64,000 nt of DNA from CAVQWT01 sp963717705 (GTDB lineage: Bacteria > Pseudomonadota > Gammaproteobacteria > Burkholderiales > Casimicrobiaceae). The DNA is taken from NCBI GenBank assembly GCA_963717705.1, contig CAVQWT010000007.1, positions 72,602-136,601 on the forward strand, written 5' to 3'. The notes beneath the pieces were generated by a model, which saw nothing but the letters and a program-made list of their open reading frames with translations, was not told the DNA's origin and ran no database searches. Positions 29,906 to 36,114 of this stretch are shown here, one piece after another (the first letter of the stretch is position 1; every line of letters begins with the position of its first letter). The translations under genes and the position numbers were made by a program.

Positions 29906-30697
29906 TCAGGCGAGCCGCGCCGGTCCGGGGGCAGCGCGGGTGGAAGTGATCGTCGCCGGTCCATCCGGCGCGCGGCGTGCAACGACAGGCGCCGAGACCG
30001 CGCACGCCTGCCGCAATGACTCGACCAGCGCGCGGCGCAGCTCGCCCCACGGCCGTCCGCCCGCATGGACGATGTGCTGGTTGACCTCGAGCTCGATGCC
30101 GACGTAGGCCGCGGCGGGAAACCTGCGCCGCAGGTGCGCGGTCAGGCCGTCGCCTTTGCCGGCGTAGGGGTAATTGCGGCGGACGCGCAACGCCGGAGAG
30201 AGTGCCGCCAGCGCCTGCTTCCAGCGCGCGCACAACTCGACCTCGCCTTCGCGGCGCGGGTCGTACAGCAGCCCGACGTCGGCGCGCCGCACGTCTCCGT
30301 CGAGCACGGGGGTGAAGCTGTGCGACGAGATGTGCACGACGCGGCGACGCCGGGCGACCGCATCCGCGACGAGGCGCTCCACCCGCGTCCGGTACGGAAC
30401 GTAGTGCTGCCCGATGATCCTGCCGCGAACCGCTGCCGGAACGCGTCGCGTCGCCGCGGAGTAGAGCCGCGGGTGGCCGATCGAGCGGTTGAGGTCGACC
30501 AAGAGGCGGCTGACGGTCGACGCCACGAGCGGCGCCCCGACCGAACCCGCCAGCGCCCGCGCCATGACCAGCGCGCCGGCATCGTAGCCGCGGTGGGACT
30601 CGAGCAGCGCCCGTTGCCCCCGGAACAGCGGCAGATACGGAGTGGGAATCCGGTTGCCACCGTGCTCGCAGGTGACCAGGAAAGTGTCGGTCGTCAC
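29906..30697 (-). CDS. N-formylglutamate amidohydrolase family protein
   Basis: A 263-residue member of the FGase family, zinc hydrolases classically acting in histidine degradation. It shows CEHGGNRIP at the N-terminus, SHRGYDAGAL, LLVDLNRSIGHPRL and VVHISSHSFTPVL. No other histidine-degradation gene is near. Its place six bases after an Anbu peptidase suggests a role linked to peptide or isopeptide turnover, which is inference. Confidence 0.85.
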   Translation of the reverse strand: MTTDTFLVTCEHGGNRIPTPYLPLFRGQRALLESHRGYDAGALVMARALAGSVGAPLVASTVSRLLVDLNRSIGHPRLYSAATRRVPAAVRGRIIGQHYVPYRTRVERLVADAVARRRRVVHISSHSFTPVLDGDVRRADVGLLYDPRREGEVELCARWKQALAALSPALRVRRNYPYAGKGDGLTAHLRRRFPAAAYVGIELEVNQHIVHAGGRPWGELRRALVESLRQACAVSAPVVARRAPDGPATITSTRAAPGPARLA

Positions 30698-30703
30698 GGC
30701 GGC

Positions 30704-31432
30704 TCACCAGTGCAGGTCGGGCAGGCGGCGGAACACTTCGCGCGTGCCTTCGCTCCAATCGTGGCTGAGCGTGCTGAAGTAGGCGTCCTTCTCGTCGAAC
30801 CGGCGCCGCTTCTGGACCTCGAGGCTGTCCCGCTCGTAGCAGATGAGGTCGATCGGCATCCCCACCGACAGGTTGCTGCGCATCGTCGAGTCGAACGACA
30901 CCAGCACGCACTTGGTGGCGTCGGCCAGCGGCGTGGACCGCGTGATCACGCGATCGATGATCGGCTTGCCGTACTTGGTCTCGCCGGTCTGGAAGTACGG
31001 CGTGTCGACCCCCGCCTCGATGAAATTGCCCTCGGCGTAGATCCGGAACAGCCGTATCGGCTCGCCGCGGATCTGCCCGCCGACGATGAACGATGCATTG
31101 AACCCGGCCTCGTTGTCCTGAAGGTACTCGCCGTCGCGCCGCTCGATGTCGCGCATGGCGTCGGCGACCAGCATCGCGACGTCGAACATCGTCCGCGCGC
31201 TCCACAGGTTGGGGACTGCGTCGCCGGCCGCGCAGCGCTGGTCGAGCACCCCGATCACCGCCTGCGTTCCCGCGAGGCTGCCGGAACTCAGCAGGACGAT
31301 GACGCGGTCGCCCTTGCGCTCGAACACCGTCATCTTGCAGAACTTGGCGATGTTGTCCATGCCGGCGTTGGTGCGGGAGTCCGACGCGAAAATGATCCCG
31401 TCGTCGAGCTTGACGCCGATGCAATACGTCAT
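30704..31432 (-). CDS. Anbu (proteasome-like ancestral beta-subunit) peptidase
   Basis: A 242-residue Ntn-hydrolase related to HslV and proteasome beta subunits. The nucleophile would be Thr2 after Met removal (MTYCIGVKLDDG), with the conserved ASDSRTNAGMDN and SSGSLAGTQAVIG segments. Anbu usually clusters with circularly permuted ATP-grasp, alpha-E and transglutaminase genes; here only the transglutaminase is kept and an N-formylglutamate amidohydrolase is inserted. Its promoter region holds a perfect palindrome shared with the divergent Crp/Fnr gene. Confidence 0.9.
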   Translation of the reverse strand: MTYCIGVKLDDGIIFASDSRTNAGMDNIAKFCKMTVFERKGDRVIVLLSSGSLAGTQAVIGVLDQRCAAGDAVPNLWSARTMFDVAMLVADAMRDIERRDGEYLQDNEAGFNASFIVGGQIRGEPIRLFRIYAEGNFIEAGVDTPYFQTGETKYGKPIIDRVITRSTPLADATKCVLVSFDSTMRSNLSVGMPIDLICYERDSLEVQKRRRFDEKDAYFSTLSHDWSEGTREVFRRLPDLHW

Positions 31433-31473
31433 GTTGCCTGGTCTCCGCTCGTCACGGTCTTCTCCATGGGTTG

Positions 31474-31536
31474 TTTATACTCCGTCCTGCCGCGACCGCA
31501 TCGTTCGGTACCGAACATTTAGGCCCGGCCTATAAT
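31474..31536. promoter_or_regulatory. Divergent anbu / crp promoters around a perfect 14-bp palindrome
   Basis: GTTCGGTACCGAAC (31503-31516) is a perfect palindrome of the GTTCG-N4-CGAAC type. On the minus strand a -10 TATAAA (31479-31474) puts the dyad centre at about -42.5 for the anbu operon, an activating position. On the plus strand a perfect TATAAT (31531-31536) puts the centre near -33.5 for the Crp/Fnr gene, over its -35, a repressing position. Confidence 0.6.
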
Positions 31537-31604
31537 GGTGCACGTCACAAGCCGTGCCTCACGACCGGCAAGATGTTCGCGCGTCACACGGACGGAACTT
31601 CCCC

Positions 31605-32329
31605 ATGCCCGTGCCGGCAGCACCCCACAGCCCGCACCAGAATCACCTCCTCGACGCCCTTCCGACCGGCGCCTATGACCGGCTGGCGGCGCATCTGGAA
31701 CTGATCCCGATGCGTCTCGGCGATGTCCTGTACGAGTCCGGCGACCAGTTGCGGTACGTCTACTTCCCCACCACCGCCATCGTGTCGCTGCTCTACGTCA
31801 TGGAAGACGGCGCATCGGCGGAGATCGCGATCGTCGGCAACGAAGGCATCCTCGGCATCAGCCTGTTCATGGGCGGCGAGACCACGCCGAGTCGCGCCGT
31901 CGTGCAAAGCGCCGGACACAGCTTCCGGCTCAAGGCGGAATTGCTGAAGAACGAGTTCGGACGCTTCGGCCCGACGATGCACCTCTTGCTGCGCTATACC
32001 CAGGCGCTGATCACCCAGATGGCGCAGACGGCGGTGTGCAATCGGCACCACTCGGTCGACCAGCAATTGTGCCGGTGGCTGCTGCTCAGCCTGGATCGGC
32101 TCTCGTCGAACGAGCTGTCGATGACCCAGGAGCTGATCGCCAACATGCTGGGCGTTCGCCGCGAAGGCGTCACCGAAGCCGCCGGGAAGCTGCAGGAGGC
32201 GGGCTGATCGAGTACCGGCGCGGCATGATCACCGTCCTCGATCGCCCGGGGCTGGAGGCGCGCGCCTGCGAGTGCTACCAGGTGGTCAAGACGGAGTTCG
32301 ACCGTCTGCTGCCGTACGTCGCCAGGTAG
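31605..32329 (+). pseudogene. Crp/Fnr-family regulator 1, frame broken near its 3' end
   Basis: The cyclic-nucleotide-binding-like domain (GDVLYESGDQLRYVYFPTTAIVSL) and HTH (MTQELIANMLGVRREGVTEAA) identify a Crp/Fnr-family protein. From ATG 31605 it stops at 32205-32207, giving 200 residues. The expected continuation GLIEYRRGMITVLDRPGLEA is in another frame up to 32329. One missing base at about 32204 (GGC-TG for GGC-CTG) explains this. The wing and last roughly 40 residues would be lost if the deletion is real. The HTH keeps an Arg-Glu pair where CRP has Arg180-Glu181. No Fe-S Cys set is visible. Confidence 0.8.
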
Positions 32330-32382
32330 CGTCCGCGCGGTCGGCCGGGCGATCGCGGTTGCCGCGCGTCGGCGCGCCCTAT

Positions 32383-32424
32383 GTGCGCTACCGCGCAGAC
32401 GGAGACGACGCGCACCCGTATGGT
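32383..32424 (+). promoter_or_regulatory. Class II Crp/Fnr-like promoter of regulator 2 (site H)
   Basis: GTGCG-CTAC-CGCGC-AGAC (32383-32400), 18 bases, then TATGGT (32419-32424). One half-site differs from the consensus (CGCGC for CGAAC). The inferred start is near 32431, about 112 nt before the GTG of the gene. It shares spacing with seven other promoters in the window. Confidence 0.6.
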
Positions 32425-32542
32425 CGGATGACGCGCCGCACTCGCGATCGCGCCACCGTCACCGGGATCGGGCATCAAAGTCGAGCATTGGTTCTCCGGT
32501 GTGTTGGCGGGCGGGTCGGCCCAACCTCCGAGGAGAGCATCC

Positions 32543-33331
32543 GTGTCAACGAGCCAACGGGTCATCGCAGTCAATCGCCTGCTCGCGGGGCTTCCGGGCA
32601 GCGACCGGCGCCGGTTCCTGGCGGGCTGCGAAAGTGTCGATCTCGAGTTTGCCGAAGTGCTCTACCGTACCGGAGCGCCGCTCAGCCACGTCTATTTCCC
32701 CACCAGCAGCTTCATTTCACTGATCATGCCGGTCGACGCAACGGCGTCGCTCGAAGTCGGTCTCGTCGGCGACGAAGGCATGTTCGGCAGTCCGCTCGCG
32801 CTCGGCGTGGACACCTCGCCGGTGCGCGCCGTCGTCCAGGGTGACGGGGTCGCGCTGCGGATGAGCGCCGCGGCCTTTCGCCGCGAGCTCGCGCGCAGCC
32901 CGGCACTGCATCGCGTGATCGACCGCTACGTCTTCGTTCACCTGTGCCAGCTCGCGCAGACGGCCGCCTGCACCCGCTTCCACCTGGTCGAGGCGCGCCT
33001 CGCCCGCTGGCTGCTGATGACGCAGGATCGCGCGCACTCGGACAGCTTCCACGTGACGCAGGAGTTCCTCGCGCTGATGCTGGGCGTGCGGCGCGTGGGC
33101 GTCACCAAGGCCGCGGGTTCGCTGCTGCGGCGCAAGCTGATCGACTACCGCCGCGGCAACGTCACCGTCATGGATCGGCGCGGGCTCAAGGCGGCCTCGT
33201 GCGGGTGCTACAAGGCGGATCTCGAATCGTACGATCGCATCCTGGACTCGCCGATCCCTGGGTCGAATCCTGCCCGGCAGGGCCGGCGGGGAGCGGACGA
33301 AGAAAAAGGGCCCGGTCGCCCGGGCCCATGA
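32543..33331 (+). CDS. Crp/Fnr-family transcriptional regulator 2
   Basis: A 262-residue paralogue of the preceding gene: cyclic-nucleotide-binding-like beta-roll (LSHVYFPTSSFISLIMPV, GLVGDEGMFG), long dimer helix, and HTH (VTQEFLALMLGVRRVGVTKAAGSL) followed by an intact wing (LIDYRRGNVTVMDRRGLKAA). In the recognition helix Val replaces the Glu present in regulator 1. I chose the GTG at 32543, eight bases after GAGGAG. The last dozen residues are translated from the terminator of the converging cspA gene. It probably acts on the shared promoter element described in findings. Confidence 0.88.
   Translation: MSTSQRVIAVNRLLAGLPGSDRRRFLAGCESVDLEFAEVLYRTGAPLSHVYFPTSSFISLIMPVDATASLEVGLVGDEGMFGSPLALGVDTSPVRAVVQGDGVALRMSAAAFRRELARSPALHRVIDRYVFVHLCQLAQTAACTRFHLVEARLARWLLMTQDRAHSDSFHVTQEFLALMLGVRRVGVTKAAGSLLRRKLIDYRRGNVTVMDRRGLKAASCGCYKADLESYDRILDSPIPGSNPARQGRRGADEEKGPGRPGP
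33303..33327 (-). terminator. cspA rho-independent terminator
   Basis: On the minus strand GGGCCCGG and CCGGGCCC arms (33327-33308) are followed by five T residues (33307-33303). It lies inside the 3' end of the opposing regulator gene. Confidence 0.85.
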
Positions 33332-33351
33332 CACCGCGGCCGCGACCGCGG

Positions 33352-33558
33352 TCAGTCCAGCGACTTGATGTTCGCCGCCTGGTCGCCCTTGGGCCCGGTG
33401 GTGACGTCGAACGATACCTTCTGGTTCTCGCGCAGCGACTTGTGCCCGTCGCCCTCGATCGCCGAGAAATGCGCGAACAGGTCCTTGCCGCCGCCGTCCG
33501 GCGTGATGAAGCCGAAACCCTTGCCGTCGTTGAACCACTTGACGATGCCTGTGCTCAT
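33352..33558 (-). CDS. Cold-shock-domain protein (CspA family)
   Basis: A 68-residue OB-fold RNA chaperone with RNP1 KGFGFITPD and RNP2-like DLFAHFSAI motifs and the standard MSTGIVKWFNDG start. A strong ribosome site (AAAGGAGC) precedes it. It lies 64 bp after the preceding gene in the same direction and ends at a strong terminator, so it may be the last gene of a ferritin-like/hypothetical/csp transcript. Confidence 0.95.
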   Translation of the reverse strand: MSTGIVKWFNDGKGFGFITPDGGGKDLFAHFSAIEGDGHKSLRENQKVSFDVTTGPKGDQAANIKSLD

Positions 33559-33622
33559 CCGTGCTGCTCCTTTGAGTTACGAACGGCGGGTGCCCCAGGG
33601 GACGTCCGCCTGAAGGCCGGGT

Positions 33623-34144
33623 TCAGTCGTCCGCGGCGCTTGCGCCGCCGATCACCGTCACCGGGTTGCCCGCCTGCCAGTCGCGCGGCGTGGCTTCGGT
33701 GAACACCGCCGCCGAGCCGTCGCGAAGGCGTATCGTGGTTTCGTAGCCCACCGGGGGCGACGCAGGCGCGGGGACCGCCCGGCCGGATGCGCCGCGCGAA
33801 CCGACGGCCGCGACCTTCGCGTCGATCCTGCCCTCGACCCCGCCCTCGGTCCCGACCCGCCGCACCGATTCGATGACACCGCATCCCTCGCAGCGGCCAC
33901 GAGCCTGACGTCGGGTCGCGGCAGGAGGCGCCACGACCTGCGGGTCCGGATTTCCTGCAGCCGATTTTTCGTGTCCGCCCGGACCCGATACGCGGATCGA
34001 CGCACCCGCCTTGCCCGGGATGCCGGCGTACGAGGCAGTGATCGACGGCAGCGCCACGGCGAGCGCGGATGCGGCCACGAGGCCGATGCCGACCCCGGCG
34101 ATCCACATCGGCGGGCGTGCCGGCGGTTCCAGGCGTGCCTTCAT
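33623..34144 (-). CDS. Hypothetical membrane-anchored protein with CxxC motif
   Basis: A 173-residue protein: one N-terminal membrane segment (about residues 13-34, MWIAGVGIGLVAASALAVAL), a Pro/Gly-rich linker, a CEGCGVIESVRRV motif near residue 84, and a C-terminal beta-type region (YETTIRLRDGSAAVF). The CxxCG-x-V-x-x-V pattern followed by a small basic domain recurs in betaproteobacterial envelope proteins with glycine-zipper segments, but the glycine zipper is missing here. A strong ribosome site (GAGGAGG) supports the start. Function unknown. Confidence 0.7.
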   Translation of the reverse strand: MKARLEPPARPPMWIAGVGIGLVAASALAVALPSITASYAGIPGKAGASIRVSGPGGHEKSAAGNPDPQVVAPPAATRRQARGRCEGCGVIESVRRVGTEGGVEGRIDAKVAAVGSRGASGRAVPAPASPPVGYETTIRLRDGSAAVFTEATPRDWQAGNPVTVIGGASAADD

Positions 34145-34242
34145 TCGGACCTCCTCGGGTTGGTGGGGGACCTTCGAGTCCCCGGTCCCGGCGGACATCG
34201 CCGGCGGCAGCGTGGACTTCCACGGCAATGGCGGAAGCGCGC

Positions 34243-34818
34243 TCACCTGGACTTGTGCGGAGGACGCTTCTCCTCGGCCTCGTCGGGGAACGAGACCAGC
34301 AGGTCGGCGAGGTCGTCGGCGTGCTCCTCTTCCATCGCCAGGATTCCTTCCAGCATCCTCCGCGTGGTCGGATCCTGCTCCCCCAGGTACCGGATGATGT
34401 CGCGGTAACTGTCGATCGCGATTCGCTCCGCCACCAGGTCTTCCCTGATCATGCTCGCCAGCGTATCGCCCTCCACGTACTCGGCGTGGCTGCGCTCGGA
34501 CAATCCGTCGGGAGCGAAGTCGGGCTCGCCGCCGAGCTGGACCATTCGCGCGGCGATCTCGTCGGCGTGGCCCTGCTCCTCGTTCGAGTGGTCGAGGAAT
34601 TCCTGCGCGACGCTCTGCGAATGAATGCCCCGTGCCATGAAGTGGTGGCGGCGATAGCGGAGCACGCAGACGAGTTCGGTCGCGAGCGAGTCGTTCAGCA
34701 GCTGGAGCACGGTCGCGCGGTCGGCCGAGTAGCCCGCGGTCACCGAGCCTTCGTCGATGTGCTGCCGGGCGCGCTTGCGCAGGGTCGATGTGTCGGTCAG
34801 GGACGTGGTCTTGGGCAT
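34243..34818 (-). CDS. Ferritin-like (bacterioferritin family) protein
   Basis: A 191-residue four-helix diiron protein, longer than the usual 158-residue bacterioferritin. Ligand motifs appear in order: ATELVCVLRYRRHH, EEQGHADEIAARM, LVAERIAIDSYR and AMEEEHADDLADLL, giving the Glu/His set for a ferroxidase centre. An N-terminal extension of about 35 residues precedes the first helix. It likely stores iron or detoxifies peroxide. Site A lies upstream, and it may be cotranscribed with the two genes downstream. Confidence 0.85.
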   Translation of the reverse strand: MPKTTSLTDTSTLRKRARQHIDEGSVTAGYSADRATVLQLLNDSLATELVCVLRYRRHHFMARGIHSQSVAQEFLDHSNEEQGHADEIAARMVQLGGEPDFAPDGLSERSHAEYVEGDTLASMIREDLVAERIAIDSYRDIIRYLGEQDPTTRRMLEGILAMEEEHADDLADLLVSFPDEAEEKRPPHKSR

Positions 34819-34946
34819 GGGGTGGTATCCGGTTGCGTGATCGATGCCGATCGGGGGCGGGAGTCGCCGGCAACGCCGGACGCACGGATCGGCCGGCGTT
34901 CGACTCGGCGACGGTTCCGCCGGACTTGCCGGTCGGGACTTGCGCC

Positions 34947-34988
34947 AGATTGACGACGACCCGCGCTGCCGTCTGTTCGGTGACGCAC
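34947..34988 (-). promoter_or_regulatory. Class II Crp/Fnr-like promoter of the ferritin-like gene (site A)
   Basis: On the minus strand GTGCG-TCAC-CGAAC-AGAC, 18 bases, then CAATCT (34952-34947). The inferred start is near 34940, about 122 nt before the gene. Confidence 0.65.
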
Positions 34989-35038
34989 GCAGCCGCGGCA
35001 GGGGCGACCGGACGACTCCGGAACATTGGGCGCGGTGC

Positions 35039-35080
35039 GTGCGGCACCGAACAGACGCGGCATGGCATCGCACGCACACT
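35039..35080 (+). promoter_or_regulatory. Class II Crp/Fnr-like promoter of the Cys-repeat gene (site B)
   Basis: GTGCG-GCAC-CGAAC-AGAC (35039-35056), 18 bases, then CACACT (35075-35080). The inferred start is near 35087, about 145 nt before the ATG. Confidence 0.62.
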
Positions 35081-35231
35081 CGATTCCGAAGTGGAGGGAC
35101 GCTGTTCACGGCCCGGGGCGCGGAGGTCGTGGCGTCGGCGCCGCGAGCGCCGGAGCAATGGCAACCGCGGCACCGAACTCGCCGAGTTGCGAGCAGCGTC
35201 CGATAACGTACCCGAACCTCAAGGAAACAAC

Positions 35232-35837
35232 ATGTCCAGACTCATGATTGCACTGTTCGTCGCCGCTGGCCTGGGCTTTGCCGGGACCGGCATGGCGCAG
35301 ACCTATTCGACGAAGTCCACTTCGACGACGATGTCGAAGGACAACTACGCGGCTGCCAAGACAAGTGCCGATGCCCAGTACAAGCTCGACAAGGAGGCGT
35401 GCGCGGCTCTGAGCGGAAACGCCAAAGACATCTGCATGGCCGAAGCGAAGGGCAAGGACAGCGCGGCCAAGGCCGACGCCGAAGCCGCCTACAAGAATAC
35501 TCCCAAGGCTCGGGAAAGCGCCCGTGTCGCCCACGCCGAGGCGACCTATCACGTCGCGATCGAGAAATGCGACGACCTCGCCGGCAACACCAAGGATGTC
35601 TGCGTGAAGGAAGCGAAGGCCGCGCTGGTCAAGGGCAAGGCGAACGCCAAGGTCGACCGCGTCGCGGCCGACACGAACAAGGAGGCCGCGGTCAAGCAGG
35701 CCGAGTCGCGCAAGGATGCGAGCCAGGACAAGCGCGACGCGGACTACAAGGTTTCCGTCGAGAAGTGCGACGCGCTCGCGGGTCCCGCGAAGGAGGCGTG
35801 CATCGAAAGCGCGAAGGTGCAATACGGCAAGTCCTGA
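35232..35837 (+). CDS. Secreted Lys/Ala-rich protein with three Cys-pair repeats
   Basis: A 201-residue exported protein with a signal peptide (residues 1-22, ending GMAQ). The mature part has three copies of a module of the form KxxCxxLxGxxKxxCxxxAK (KEACAALSGNAKDICMAEAK, EKCDDLAGNTKDVCVKEAK, EKCDALAGPAKEACIESAK), each with two Cys eight residues apart, separated by Lys/Ala/Asp-rich helical spacers. The Cys pairs may form disulfides in helical hairpins. I do not recognise a characterised family. It is preceded by site B and followed by a strong terminator. Confidence 0.8.
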   Translation: MSRLMIALFVAAGLGFAGTGMAQTYSTKSTSTTMSKDNYAAAKTSADAQYKLDKEACAALSGNAKDICMAEAKGKDSAAKADAEAAYKNTPKARESARVAHAEATYHVAIEKCDDLAGNTKDVCVKEAKAALVKGKANAKVDRVAADTNKEAAVKQAESRKDASQDKRDADYKVSVEKCDALAGPAKEACIESAKVQYGKS

Positions 35838-35896
35838 AATCGACACCGCTTCCCCGCGCGGACCGCCTTCGAGCGCGCCGCGCGGTTCCGCAAATG

Positions 35897-35927
35897 CCGG
35901 TCGGGGGTCTTCCCCCGGCCGGTTTTT
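35897..35927 (+). terminator. Strong rho-independent terminator
   Basis: Arms CCGGTCGGGGG (35897-35907) and CCCCCGGCCGG (35912-35922), 4-nt loop, then TTTTT (35923-35927). It ends the Cys-repeat gene transcript. Confidence 0.9.
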
Positions 35928-36114
35928 GCGTCTGGTCGGCGGCTGATCGCGCCGCCGCGGAGCGTGAACCCCGTCTCGGCGACGCGCGCGCACCGGCCGG
36001 GTCACTGCGGCCGGCACCCGCGCATCGAACGCCGCGCAGCCTGCAAAGCGGCGGGGGCCGATGCGATTGCACCGACCCCCGCCTGTTGCGCACGCCGCCA
36101 CGCGGCAAGGGCGC

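Larger units (their letters stand above)
34819..35231. other. Divergent 413-bp regulatory region
   Basis: No gene is credible in this gap between the ferritin-like gene and the secreted Cys-repeat gene. It holds two oppositely oriented copies of the shared promoter element (sites A and B), one for each gene, about 50 bp apart. Confidence 0.7.
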
